Part shown: positions 9,395-18,237 of the stretch, in pieces | Layout of the letters: the number at the start of each line of letters is the position of its first letter | Position numbering within the stretch: the first letter of the stretch is position 1 | Origin: Haloarchaeobius iranensis | GTDB lineage: Archaea > Halobacteriota > Halobacteria > Halobacteriales > Natrialbaceae | DNA: 64,000 bases | Direction of reading: 5' to 3' | Assembly: GCF_900103505.1 (NCBI RefSeq) | Contig: NZ_FNIA01000009.1 | Location: 1-64,000, forward strand | Made by a program: the position numbers and the translations under genes | Notes under the pieces: model-generated | Databases searched by the model: none | Told to the model about the DNA's origin: nothing | The model's input: only the letters and a program-made list of their open reading frames with translations

Positions 9395-9889
9395 ATGACG
9401 ACACAGGCCGACCGACTCGGTGACGAGCTCCGCGAGCGCGAGGAGACACTCGCGGTGGCGGAGTCGTGTACGGGCGGGCTGCTCGGGGCGCGAATCACGG
9501 GGGTCCCCGGCGCGTCGGACTACTTCGACCGGGGGCTCGCGACCTACGCCTACGGTGCGAAGGAGCAGCTGCTCGGCGTCGACCGCGAGGCACTCGACGA
9601 ACACGGTGCGGTCTCCGAGCCCGTCGCCCGGCAGATGGCACGTGGCGCGCGCGACACCGCGGACGTGACCTGGGGCGTCGCGACGACGGGCATCGCCGGC
9701 CCGGCCGGCGGCACAGAGGAGACGCCGGTCGGGACGGTGTACGTCGGCGTCGCCTACGCGGGGCCGTGGGGGAGCGGCTCCTCGTACGCGACCGTCGAGC
9801 GCTACGAGTTCGACGGCGACCGCGACGCGGTGCGCGAGCAGACGGTCGACCGGGCGCTCGCGGACCTGCTCACCGAGGTGACCCGATGA
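9395..9889 (+). CDS. pncC: CinA C-terminal domain protein (nicotinamide-nucleotide amidohydrolase type)
   Basis: 164 residues forming a stand-alone CinA C-terminal domain. Family members deamidate nicotinamide mononucleotide to nicotinate mononucleotide in NAD recycling. Visible family motifs are AVAESCTGGLLGARIT near residue 24 and TTGIAGPAGGTEETPVGTVY near residue 97. The N-terminal MoCF-like domain of full CinA is absent. ATG 9395 fits the family start better than the upstream ATG 9383. The gene overlaps the next by four bases (ATGA), so the two are coupled. Confidence 0.88.
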   Translation: MTTQADRLGDELREREETLAVAESCTGGLLGARITGVPGASDYFDRGLATYAYGAKEQLLGVDREALDEHGAVSEPVARQMARGARDTADVTWGVATTGIAGPAGGTEETPVGTVYVGVAYAGPWGSGSSYATVERYEFDGDRDAVREQTVDRALADLLTEVTR

Positions 9890-10386
9890 ACAAGAAGGGA
9901 CACGTGATGAACGGCGTGCTGCTCTCTATCGGTCTCGGCTACATCCTCGAACCGTCCGGCACCGAGGCGACGTTCGTCACGATTCTGGAGGTCGGCCTCC
10001 CCGTGACCCTCGGCGCGCTGTTCCCCGACGTCGACACCGAGTTCGGCAAACACCGGAAGACGCTGCACAACCTGCCCGTCCTCGGCCTGTTCGTCGCGTT
10101 CCCCTACGTGTTCGGAAACCTCGAGTTCGTCTGGATCGGCGTCCTCACCCACTACGTGCTCGACGTCATGGGGAGCAAACGGGGCATCGCGCTGTTCTAC
10201 CCCTACCCGCAGGAGTTCGGGCTGCCGGTCGGCGTCGCGGTCAAGAGCAAGCACGCCGACCTGATGACGGTCGTCATCACCGGCTTCGAACTGGTCGTCG
10301 TCGCCGCCATCGTGTTCTACACGCCGTGGGACACGCTCGAACTCGGCGGTAGCATCCAGCAGGGCATCCAGGCCCTGGGCGTGTAG
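9886..10386 (+). CDS. Membrane-bound metal-dependent hydrolase-like protein (YdjM/COG1988 type)
   Basis: 166 residues with about four membrane segments. The family pattern is an N-terminal MNKKGHVMNG block, then LGALFPDVDTEFGKHRKTLHN (given as LGALFPDVDTEF and GKHRKTLHN), then GVLTHYVLDVMGSKRG. The conserved His and Asp residues are thought to bind a metal, but the substrate is unknown for most of the family. It starts inside the stop region of pncC (ATGA overlap). A PHP-type gene converges from the right. Confidence 0.75.
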   Translation: MNKKGHVMNGVLLSIGLGYILEPSGTEATFVTILEVGLPVTLGALFPDVDTEFGKHRKTLHNLPVLGLFVAFPYVFGNLEFVWIGVLTHYVLDVMGSKRGIALFYPYPQEFGLPVGVAVKSKHADLMTVVITGFELVVVAAIVFYTPWDTLELGGSIQQGIQALGV

Positions 10387-10397
10387 ACCGGCGCGAA

Positions 10398-11162
10398 TCA
10401 GTAGACTGCGACGTCGTCGAACCGGCCCTCGTAGGCGATGTGTCGCGGATGGGTCGGCTCGGTCCCCTGGAGGAACAGCCGGTCGATCTTCGACCACGAG
10501 TTCTCGTAGCCGAGATGTGCGAACTCCGCGAGACAGCGGAGCTGGTGGCGGACGCCCGTCCGCCGGCCGACGGTCCGCGGGACGCCTTCACGGAGCGCGT
10601 CGACGAGGTCCTCGGGCCGCTCGACCCGGCGCTCGAAGCGGGTCCACACCTCGCCGACGCTCGACCGCAGGTGCGCGTACGACGAGCCGAACGGCGGCCA
10701 GCGGCCCTCCTCGACGATGCGGCGCGCCCGCCGCCCGGCACGGGCGAGGAGCTTCGGGTTGTACGCCTCGACGCCGTGGATGCGGTCGCCGTAGGCCGCC
10801 AGGTCGGCACCGGTCAGGCTGACGTTCAGGAAGCCGGGGTGCGGCGCGAGGACGACCGCGTCCTGTCGCTGGAGCTCGCTCATCGCGCCCTCCAGCGTGA
10901 TGAAGTCGGGGACCGGCTCGTCGAGGCCGACCGCGAGCAGGTGCTTGCGGGCGTGCCAGCTCCCCGTGAACAGCTCCCGTCCCGGGATCACCAGCAGCTC
11001 GTCGTCGCTGAAGGCAGCGGCTCGCTCGCGTATCTCCGGCAGCCTGACGAAGTGCGGTGCGTACACGAGCGCGTCCAGCCCGGCCGCCTTCGCGCGCTCG
11101 ACGACCGTCTCGTCGAGCACCTTCACGTGCATGTCGACGCGGAAGCCCTCGCTGTCGCTCAC
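10398..11162 (-). CDS. PHP-domain metal-dependent phosphoesterase-like protein
   Basis: 254 residues. The PHP family starts with a metal-binding V-D-x-H-x motif, here FRVDMHVKVLD at residue 9, and has a later His-Pro in VVLAPHPGFLN; GVEAYNPKL fits the E-x-x-N block. The second His of the classic HxH pair is Lys here (HVK), so metal binding may be incomplete. No start codon lies close before this motif except GTG 11162, which gives a short VSDSEG leader. Frame upstream to 11285 overlaps the crtB leader and is not protein-like. Substrate unknown. Confidence 0.75.
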   Translation of the reverse strand: MSDSEGFRVDMHVKVLDETVVERAKAAGLDALVYAPHFVRLPEIRERAAAFSDDELLVIPGRELFTGSWHARKHLLAVGLDEPVPDFITLEGAMSELQRQDAVVLAPHPGFLNVSLTGADLAAYGDRIHGVEAYNPKLLARAGRRARRIVEEGRWPPFGSSYAHLRSSVGEVWTRFERRVERPEDLVDALREGVPRTVGRRTGVRHQLRCLAEFAHLGYENSWSKIDRLFLQGTEPTHPRHIAYEGRFDDVAVY

Positions 11163-11353
11163 ACCGCCACGTTTCCCCACGCCGAATTTATCCGTTGCGC
11201 TTTCACGATGCGGGGTCGCTGGGCGGTCGGAATCCCCGGCAGTGGCCCGGGATGTCGGGAGTGCCCAACTGGTTTTGCACGGCACCTATTTTTATATGGA
11301 GCGTGTACTCTGATACGAGTAGCCCTCGCAGCCCTCACACACCGGACACTACT

Positions 11354-12316
11354 ATGAAGAAGGACCAGGTCAAGGCAGGCAAGACGATCCAGCAGCAGAC
11401 GGGGCGAACGTTCCATCTAGCGACGCGGCTCCTCCCGAAACGCATCAGACACGCGACGTACGTGCTGTACGGGTTCTTCCGTATCGCCGACGAGATCGTG
11501 GACGACCCCGACGGTCCCGACCCCGACGAGCAGGCCGAACAGCTCGCCGACCTGCGTGCGGAGGCGCTCGGCGAACAGCCGACCGACGAGCCGGTCCTCG
11601 CCGCCTTCGTCGACCTCTGTGAGGAGCACGACATCGACGACGAGTGGGTCGTCGAGTTCCTCGACGCGATGGAGAGCGACATCGACACCGACCGGTACGA
11701 GACCTACGAGGACCTCGAGGAGTACATGCGTGGCTCCGCCGCCGCCGTCGGCGTCATGATGACCGACATCATGGACCTGGACGACGACGAGTACGAGCAG
11801 GCGCTGCCCCACGCCATCAAGCTCGGCGAGGCGTTCCAGCTGACCAACTTCATCCGTGACGTCCGCGAGGACGTCGTCGACCGCGACCGCGTCTACCTGC
11901 CCATCGAGACGCTCGAACGCCACGGCGTCGACCGCGACCAGGTCATCCGGCTCGAGACGAGCGAGGAGTTCTGCGCCGCCGCCGAGGAGGAACTGCACCG
12001 TACCGAGGAGCTGTACCGGGAGGGCGTCGCTGGCATCCGGTTCCTGCCCGAGGACTGCCAGTTCGCCGTGCTGCTCGCGGCCGTGCTGTACGCCGAACAC
12101 CACCGCGAGATCCGAGCGGTCGACTTCGACACCATCACCCACGAACCCGACCTCTCGACCGCCCGGAAGCTCCTCCTCGTCGCGAAGACCCGCTGGCACT
12201 GGCTCTGGAACAAGGACCCCGAGGCGGTGTTCCACCGCGTGAGCGCGGTGCCCGCCGGCGAGGCCACGCACCACGAGCACGGGCGGGGCTGGATGCGCTG
12301 GCTGCCGACGCGGTGA
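11354..12316 (+). CDS. crtB: Phytoene/squalene synthase family protein
   Basis: 320 residues. The enzyme joins two prenyl diphosphates head to head; in haloarchaea the likely product is phytoene, the first committed step to bacterioruberin carotenoids. The two Asp-rich motifs are visible: ADEIVDDPDG near residue 46 and LTNFIRDVREDVVD near residue 165, with the family block RTFHLATRLLP at the start. A TATA-like tttttatat at 11288-11296 precedes the start. An earlier in-frame region from 11057 is antisense to the PHP gene and was rejected. Squalene synthase remains possible because the families are alike. Confidence 0.88.
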   Translation: MKKDQVKAGKTIQQQTGRTFHLATRLLPKRIRHATYVLYGFFRIADEIVDDPDGPDPDEQAEQLADLRAEALGEQPTDEPVLAAFVDLCEEHDIDDEWVVEFLDAMESDIDTDRYETYEDLEEYMRGSAAAVGVMMTDIMDLDDDEYEQALPHAIKLGEAFQLTNFIRDVREDVVDRDRVYLPIETLERHGVDRDQVIRLETSEEFCAAAEEELHRTEELYREGVAGIRFLPEDCQFAVLLAAVLYAEHHREIRAVDFDTITHEPDLSTARKLLLVAKTRWHWLWNKDPEAVFHRVSAVPAGEATHHEHGRGWMRWLPTR

Positions 12317-12359
12317 ACTGGAGGCAGGATTTATAGCTCGCCACGGCGTGTGCTATCGT

Positions 12360-12566
12360 ATGGCACACAAGCGTGGGAGTGGCTCGACCCCGCTCGACCG
12401 GCTTACATCGCACTACGACGACGTGGACCTCCGGTGTCCGAGCTGCGGCTACGAGGACGACGAGGGCGGCTGGAAGGCAGAGACGAACGGGGATACCGTA
12501 CTCTACCGCCACATCTGTCCGAGCTGTGGGTCGATTCGGAAGCGGACGCTGAAGCTACGGTCGTAG
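12360..12566 (+). CDS. Small zinc-finger protein with two CPXCG motifs
   Basis: 68 residues. Two CPSCG motifs (about residues 25-29 and 52-56) are spaced to bind a single zinc ion. Very small two-CPXCG proteins are common in haloarchaea and some affect swarming and biofilm growth in Haloferax; the partner here is unknown. A TATA-like tttata at 12331 is about 28 bases before ATG 12360, so the mRNA is probably leaderless. An ATG at 12348 in the same frame would precede the likely transcript start. The C-terminus is basic (SIRKRTLKLRS), which would suit nucleic-acid contact. Confidence 0.8.
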   Translation: MAHKRGSGSTPLDRLTSHYDDVDLRCPSCGYEDDEGGWKAETNGDTVLYRHICPSCGSIRKRTLKLRS

Positions 12567-12630
12567 CGGGCCCCGCTCCGTGCAGGACGGGAGTACAACC
12601 CTTTTGAGCACGTCGGGCGAACGCACGTGC

Positions 12631-13533
12631 ATGCAGACCCACATCGTCCCGGTCGGCTTCGACTACGACCGGCTCATCGCGCCCCTGGTCCGCGACCAGT
12701 TCGACGTGGACCGGGTCATCCTCCTGGAGGGCGCGGTGGGGAGCGAGGCCAACGTCGAGTACTCGCAGAACCTGTCCCAGAAGCTCGAGACGGACTTCCA
12801 GAACCTGCTGGGCGCGGAGACCGAGCGCATGGTCGTCGCCGACGTCTACGACTACGACGCCGCGTTCGAGCAGGCGTACGACCTCATCGTCGAGGAGCTC
12901 GACCGGGGCAACGAGGTCTGGGTGAACATCGCCGCGATGCCCCGCACCGTCTCCTTCGCGTTCGCGACCGCCGCCCACTCCCTGATGGTCGAGCGCGAGG
13001 AGGACCGCGAGTCCATCCACACCTACTACACCGCCCCCGAGAAGTACCTGGAGACCGAGCTCGCCGAGGAGCTGCGCAAGCAGCAGGACCTCCTGGGTGA
13101 CCTCGCCGACGCCGGCCTCGACGACGACCTCCGGGAGCGCGTCGTCGCCCGACTCGACGCCGCCGACGGGCTGCTCAAGGAGTTCGACGAGCGCGGCACC
13201 ACCATCGGCGCGAAGGAGATCGGCGGCAGCCACGTCATCGAGCTGCCGGTCGCGTCGTTCTCCAACGTCAAACCGTTCGAGGAGGTCATCCTGTTCGAGC
13301 TGGGCGAGCACGGCGAGTTCGACTCCGTCTCGGAGCTGGCGGAGGCGCTCTCGCGCGAGCTCAACGAGGAGTACACCGACTCCTTCCGCTCGAAGGTCAT
13401 CTACAACGTGGATAGACTCGGTCCGGGTGGGAAGGGGTACATCGAGCAGGAGGAGGTCGGGAAGTCCTACCGGACCAGGCTGTCGCGCATCGGGGAGCTG
13501 TGGGTCCGCGCACACTCCGACCGGGGGACGTAG
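12631..13533 (+). CDS. HFX_2341/DUF6293-type transcriptional regulator (CARF-like plus winged helix)
   Basis: 300 residues. The N-terminal half (IVPVGFDYDRLIAPLVRDQF at residue 4, WVNIAAMPRTVSFAFATAA near 107) resembles Rossmann-like, CARF-type ligand-binding domains. The C-terminal half has a winged-helix pattern, FEEVILFELGEHGEFDSVSEL followed by KVIYNVDRLGPGGKGYIEQE (each quoted only in part). Such proteins are named HFX_2341-family or DUF6293 regulators. CARF domains usually bind cyclic oligoadenylates, but no CRISPR or Csm/Cas10 gene is in this window, so the ligand may be another nucleotide. ATG 12631 is supported by the family N-terminus. Confidence 0.8.
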   Translation: MQTHIVPVGFDYDRLIAPLVRDQFDVDRVILLEGAVGSEANVEYSQNLSQKLETDFQNLLGAETERMVVADVYDYDAAFEQAYDLIVEELDRGNEVWVNIAAMPRTVSFAFATAAHSLMVEREEDRESIHTYYTAPEKYLETELAEELRKQQDLLGDLADAGLDDDLRERVVARLDAADGLLKEFDERGTTIGAKEIGGSHVIELPVASFSNVKPFEEVILFELGEHGEFDSVSELAEALSRELNEEYTDSFRSKVIYNVDRLGPGGKGYIEQEEVGKSYRTRLSRIGELWVRAHSDRGT

Positions 13534-13609
13534 TCGCCCCGTCCAGACGCAGACGGCACGGAACCCCCGCTCAAACTATATACGCGTCGATACCCAACTT
13601 ACAACCATC

Positions 13610-13969
13610 ATGAGCAAGCTCAAGAGAGGTATCATGGCCGCCGGAGGAATCGCGGTCGGACTCCTGACGCTGCGGACGATTCGCAAACTGCGCTCGGACG
13701 GCGACGCGGACCCGGACGCGGCAGTCGAGCCGGAGGAACTCGCGGGGGAGGCTGAGGAGCCGGAGGAAGCCGCGGCGGACGCCGGCGAACCCGAGACCGA
13801 CACTGCCGTCGAGGTAGCGGTCGAGGCGGCCGAGTCGGAGCCCGAGGCGGCCGGCGCGGACGGCGAGGAGGGAATGGAGACGGCAGCCGAACACGCGACC
13901 GCCGCGGTCGAACACGCGGGCGCCGCGCTGAAGCTGGCGCTCGAAGCCAGGCGCGAGACGGCAGAGTAG
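13610..13969 (+). CDS. Single-helix membrane protein with acidic Ala/Glu-rich tail
   Basis: 119 residues. Residues 1-25 (MSKLKRGIMAAGGIAVGLLT) form a basic start and one hydrophobic segment. The rest is Ala, Glu and Asp with repeated AEE/EPE elements, and the end (AAEHATAAVEHAGAALKLALE) could form an amphipathic helix. A TATA-like actatata near 13575 lies about 30 bases before the ATG. I recognise no family. The composition fits an acidic haloarchaeal surface or cytoplasmic tail held at the membrane. Confidence 0.6.
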   Translation: MSKLKRGIMAAGGIAVGLLTLRTIRKLRSDGDADPDAAVEPEELAGEAEEPEEAAADAGEPETDTAVEVAVEAAESEPEAAGADGEEGMETAAEHATAAVEHAGAALKLALEARRETAE

Positions 13970-14053
13970 GGTGTTGGCGGCCCGATGCTGCGGTACGTGG
14001 CCGTCGGACACGCCACCGCTGGCTTTTTATCCGCTCGCGAACCTCGTTCGGGT

Positions 14054-14089
14054 ATGGAGCACGCCCCTGTCGCCGTAGTACGTACGTAG
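14054..14089 (+). other. Possible leaderless 11-codon open frame upstream of valS
   Basis: ATG 14054 opens MEHAPVAVVRT and stops at TAG 14087-14089. A TATA-like ctttttat at 14025-14032 stands about 25 bases before it, the usual spacing for a leaderless haloarchaeal start. Three of the 11 codons are Val (GTC, GTA, GTA); GTA is uncommon in the GC-rich genes around it. The stretch 13970-14207 holds no other gene. A second TATA-like tattaaac at 14165 is nearer valS, so this frame may be unrelated to it. Confidence 0.3.
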
Positions 14090-14207
14090 GGCCCGACAGC
14101 GGTGTGCGTCGTTCTCTCGAAGTCGCACGCGAGGAGCGGCGGCACCGTCGAACTGCATCGATTGTATTAAACGGCGATTGGACCACTGACAGCACAACGA
14201 GTACGAC

Positions 14208-16832
14208 ATGCCAGACGGAGACTACAACCCACAGGCGACCGAGGAGAAGTGGCAGGACCGATGGGTCGACGAGGAGACGTACGCGTACGACCCCGAGGAC
14301 GAGGAACTGGACCCGAACACGGTGTACAGCATCGACACGCCGCCGCCGACCGTGTCGGGCAGCCTGCACATGGGCCACCTGTACGGCCACACGTTGCAGG
14401 ACTTCGCGGCGCGGTTCCACCGGATGAACGACGGCTCGGTGATGTTCCCGTTCGGCTACGACGACAACGGCATCGCCTCGGAGCGACTCACCGAGAGCGA
14501 GCTGGACATCCGCCACCAGGATTTCGAGCGCCGCGAGTTCCAGCAGAAGTGCCGCGAGGTCTGTGCGGAGTACGAGGCCGAGTTCACCGAGAAGATGCAG
14601 GACCTCGGGATGAGCATCGACTGGTCTCGCACGTACAAGACCATCGAGCCGCGGGTCCAGCGCGTCTCCCAGCTCTCGTTCATCGATCTCTACGAGCAGG
14701 GCCGCGAGTACCGGAAGAAGGCCCCGGCCATCTGGTGTCCCGAGTGCGAGACGGCCATCTCGCAGGTCGAGCAGGAGGACGCCGAGCGCCACACCCACTT
14801 CAACGACATCCGGTTCGACCTGACCGAGCCGACGGAGTCGGGCCGCGAGAGCTTCGTCATCGGGACGACTCGCCCCGAACTCCTGCCCGCCTGTGTCAGC
14901 GTCTTCGTCCACCCGGACGACGACGAGAACGCCGAGCTCGTCGGCCAGACCGCCGAGATACCTCTCTTCGGGCACGAGGTCCCCATCATCGAGGACGACC
15001 GCGTCGACCTGGAGAAGGGTACCGGCGTCGTCATGTGCTGTACGTTCGGCGACCAGAAGGACATCGAGTGGTACCAGGCCCACGACCTCCCGTTGCGCGT
15101 CGCCATCGACGAGTCCGCGACGATGACCGACCTCGCGGGCGAGTACGAGGGACTGAGCACGCACGAGGCCCGCGAGGCCATCGTCGAGGACCTCGACGAC
15201 GCGGGCTACCTCGAGGGGCGCGAGGAGCTGACACACACTGTCCAGGTCCACGAGCGCTGCGAGACCGACGTCGAGTTCCGCGTCTCCAAGCAGTGGTACG
15301 TCGAGATCCTCGACCACAAGGACGAGTACCTGGAAGCCGGCGAGCAGATGGACTGGTACCCCGAGAAGATGCACACGCGGTACGAGCACTGGATCGAGGG
15401 GCTGGAGTGGGACTGGCTCATCTCGCGCCAGCGCGACTCCGGCATCCCGTTCCCGGTCTGGTACTGCACGGACTGCGGCCAGGAGGTCGTCGCCGACAAG
15501 GCCGACCTGCCGGTCGACCCGCTCGGCGACGAGCCGCCGGTCGATTCGTGTCCCGACTGCGGCCACGACGAGTTCGAGCCCGAGGACGACGTCTTCGACA
15601 CGTGGGCCACCTCCAGCCTGACCCCGCTGGTCAACGCCGGCTGGGACTGGGATGAAGAGAACGGCTTCACGATGGACGAGCCGGAGCTGTACCCGTTCGA
15701 CCTGCGCCCGCAGGGCCACGACATCATCAGCTTCTGGCTGTTCCACACAGTCGTCAAGTGCTACGAGCACACGGGCGAGGTGCCGTTCGACGCGGTCATG
15801 ATCAACGGCTGGGTCCTCGACGAGAACCGGGAGAAGATGTCGAAGTCGCGGGGCAACGTCGTCGAGCCGTCGGCCGTCGTCGACGACTACCCCATCGACG
15901 CCATCCGGTACTGGGCGGCGTCGTCGACGGTCGGCGACGACTTCCCGTTCAAGGACAAGGACATCGTCGCGGGCGAGAAGCTCCTGCGCAAGCTCTGGAA
16001 CGCCTCGAAGCTCGTGGAGCACCTCGCCCCCGAGCCCGTCGACGAGCCCGACTCGTTCGACGACCTCGACGAGTGGCTGCTCGCTGAGATGGACGCACTC
16101 GTCGCCGAGCTCACCACGCACTTCGAGGCGTACGAGTTCTCGAAGGCTCGCGACCGGCTGCGGTCGTTCTTCTGGAACACGTTCTGTGACGACTACCTCG
16201 AGATCGCGAAACAGCGGCTCGACGACGAGGACAGCGCGTCGACGCGGTACGCGCTCCGGACGGTACACGAGACGTTCTTGCACCTGTTCGCACCGCTGGT
16301 GCCCCACATCACGGAGGAACTGTGGCAGGACATGTACGGCCACACCGCGGCGGCGGACAGCCTCCACCTGCGGTCGTGGCCCGAGCCACGCGGCTACGAG
16401 GCCGACCTCGCCGGTGGCGAGGCCGCGATGGCCGTCATCGGCGCGCTCCGGCGCTACAAGTCCGAGAACCAGCTGCCGCTGAACGAGCCGCTCGACCACG
16501 TCGCCGTCTACGGTGACGTCGACGGCTTCACCGACGCCATCGCGGGCGTCATGCACGTCGCGGAGTTCGAACTGCTCGACGAGCCCCCGGAGATCACGAC
16601 CGAGATAGCCGACATCAGCCTCGACTACTCGACCCTCGGCCCGAAGTACGGCGGGACGGTCGGCGAGTTCGACGCCGCCATCGAGGCCGGCGAGTACGAG
16701 CTCGACGGCGACACGCTCGCGCTGGCAGGCGAGACCCTCGAAGCGGACGAGTTCGAGGTCCGCGAGGAGCGCACCTACTCCGGCGAGGGCGAGATGCTTT
16801 CGGCCGACGACGCCATCGTCATCGTCAACTGA
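14208..16832 (+). CDS. valS: Valyl-tRNA synthetase
   Basis: 874 residues, a complete class Ia synthetase that charges tRNA-Val. The ATP-binding HIGH motif appears as SLHMGHLYGH near residue 50 and the second loop as REKMSKSRGN near residue 541. The CP1 editing domain sits between them (TTRPELLPACVSVF near residue 222). Cys pairs in WCPECE, WYCTDCG and SCPDCG mark zinc-binding knuckles. The C-terminal half holds the helical anticodon-binding domain. A TATA-like tattaaac at 14165-14172 gives a short leader. It is convergent with the MFS gene at 16840. Confidence 0.97.
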   Translation: MPDGDYNPQATEEKWQDRWVDEETYAYDPEDEELDPNTVYSIDTPPPTVSGSLHMGHLYGHTLQDFAARFHRMNDGSVMFPFGYDDNGIASERLTESELDIRHQDFERREFQQKCREVCAEYEAEFTEKMQDLGMSIDWSRTYKTIEPRVQRVSQLSFIDLYEQGREYRKKAPAIWCPECETAISQVEQEDAERHTHFNDIRFDLTEPTESGRESFVIGTTRPELLPACVSVFVHPDDDENAELVGQTAEIPLFGHEVPIIEDDRVDLEKGTGVVMCCTFGDQKDIEWYQAHDLPLRVAIDESATMTDLAGEYEGLSTHEAREAIVEDLDDAGYLEGREELTHTVQVHERCETDVEFRVSKQWYVEILDHKDEYLEAGEQMDWYPEKMHTRYEHWIEGLEWDWLISRQRDSGIPFPVWYCTDCGQEVVADKADLPVDPLGDEPPVDSCPDCGHDEFEPEDDVFDTWATSSLTPLVNAGWDWDEENGFTMDEPELYPFDLRPQGHDIISFWLFHTVVKCYEHTGEVPFDAVMINGWVLDENREKMSKSRGNVVEPSAVVDDYPIDAIRYWAASSTVGDDFPFKDKDIVAGEKLLRKLWNASKLVEHLAPEPVDEPDSFDDLDEWLLAEMDALVAELTTHFEAYEFSKARDRLRSFFWNTFCDDYLEIAKQRLDDEDSASTRYALRTVHETFLHLFAPLVPHITEELWQDMYGHTAAADSLHLRSWPEPRGYEADLAGGEAAMAVIGALRRYKSENQLPLNEPLDHVAVYGDVDGFTDAIAGVMHVAEFELLDEPPEITTEIADISLDYSTLGPKYGGTVGEFDAAIEAGEYELDGDTLALAGETLEADEFEVREERTYSGEGEMLSADDAIVIVN

Positions 16833-16839
16833 CGGCGCA

Positions 16840-18081
16840 TCAGCCGTCGACCGCTGTCTCGTTCGTCACCGGCACCTCCCAGAGCAGGACGAGCGCGGAG
16901 CCGACGACGAGCACCACGCCCGACGCGGCGAGCGCGGCCAGCGGCGTCGTCGCGTCCGAGAGCACGCCGCTGCCGAGCTGGAACGGGACGACGGTCAGGC
17001 CGCTCACCATCGCCAGCGCGCTGAGCGTCGTCGCGCGGCCGACGGTGTCGATGCGGTCGTTGACGTACTGTCCGGCGAGCGAGCGGGTCACGTCGGCGAG
17101 CCCGCGGGCGAACAGGAACGTCGGGAGCGCGAGGACCGGGAGGACGTACATGCCGACGAGCGCGCCGCCGACGGCGAACGGGAGCACGAGGAACCACGTC
17201 CGCAGGCCGACCCGGTCCTCGATGCTCCCGGTGTAGTAGCTCAGCCCCGCGCCGACGAGGCTGTACGCCGCGTAGAACACGCCGAGGAGCGGTTCGACCT
17301 GCGCGGGGGCGACGCCGAGGTCGACGACGACCGTCTCGAAGACGGGCTGGAGGTAGACGAACACGAGGTACGTGACGGCGGCGTACAGCACGTAGTAGTA
17401 GACGACGAGCGCGCGGATGGAGCGCTTCGCGAGCATCGTCCGGACCAGGCCGAGGCTCTCTCGGATGCCCATCGCGTCGGCCGTGCTCTCCTCGTAGGTC
17501 TCGGACTCCTCGACGGTCAGCAGGACGAGCACGCCGACGGCCGTCACGGCGGCGGCGACGAACCACGGGTACGAGAGGTCGACGCCCCCGAGCGCACCGC
17601 CAGTGACGGCCGCGCCCGCGCCGACGGCCAGCGAGACGGACTCGCCGCGCCCCCGGACGTGTGCGAACTGGTCCTCGGCGAGGTCGTCGGTGAGCGTGTC
17701 GTAGAGCCAGGCGTCCTCGCTGCCCGACCGGAAGTTGTAGCCCATCGACCAGCAGACGTAGAGGGCGGCGAGCGCGAGGAACGAGCCCGCGAGCCCGATG
17801 CCGACCAGGGTCACCGCGATGAGGACGGTGCCGACGAGCAGGCTGTTCCGGCGGCCGACCCGGTCGCCGACGTAGCCCGTCGGTACCTCGCCGAAGACGG
17901 TCGTCAGGTTGTAGATGGCCTCCAGCGTGGCGATCTGCGTGAAATCGAGCCCCTGCTGGAGGAAGAACAGGTACATGATGGGACGGTAGAACTCGACCGC
18001 CTTCGTCGCCTTGTAGAGGTAGTACTTCCCGACGTTGCTGCGCGGGAGCCAGCGCCGCTCTGCCGTTCCCGTCCCAGTCAT
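16840..18081 (-). CDS. MFS transporter
   Basis: About 413 residues with twelve hydrophobic segments. The major-facilitator loop 2-3 signature is visible as GYVGDRVGRRNSLL near residue 69. A conserved acidic/aromatic block, NFRSGSEDAWLYDTL, lies in the fourth-fifth helix region and is seen in uncharacterised drug/metabolite MFS subgroups. An ATG at 18108 would add nine residues; 18081 was preferred because it starts nearer the first conserved block, but both are possible. The substrate is unknown. It is divergent from the small membrane gene at 18238. Confidence 0.85.
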   Translation of the reverse strand: MTGTGTAERRWLPRSNVGKYYLYKATKAVEFYRPIMYLFFLQQGLDFTQIATLEAIYNLTTVFGEVPTGYVGDRVGRRNSLLVGTVLIAVTLVGIGLAGSFLALAALYVCWSMGYNFRSGSEDAWLYDTLTDDLAEDQFAHVRGRGESVSLAVGAGAAVTGGALGGVDLSYPWFVAAAVTAVGVLVLLTVEESETYEESTADAMGIRESLGLVRTMLAKRSIRALVVYYYVLYAAVTYLVFVYLQPVFETVVVDLGVAPAQVEPLLGVFYAAYSLVGAGLSYYTGSIEDRVGLRTWFLVLPFAVGGALVGMYVLPVLALPTFLFARGLADVTRSLAGQYVNDRIDTVGRATTLSALAMVSGLTVVPFQLGSGVLSDATTPLAALAASGVVLVVGSALVLLWEVPVTNETAVDG

Positions 18082-18237
18082 CCGGGCCGACGTACCGCGG
18101 TCACCCACAACTGTGTTGCGGTCCCGTCAGGCGGCCGAGGACCCCGCTTCCGGCCTTTCGCTCTCGTGCGTCGCGCTCCCACAGTCGCGTCGCGGTTAAT
18201 AGGGGGGCGCCAGTTACGAGTAGTAGGTAGATTACAG

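Noticed and set aside
12631-13533. Evidence for a CRISPR system from the CARF-like regulator
   Set aside because: No repeat array and no cas gene is present anywhere in the window.
13632-16556. A 974-codon minus-strand open frame across valS
   Set aside because: Antisense to valS; no recognisable domain and Arg/Val-rich composition typical of shadows of GC-rich genes.
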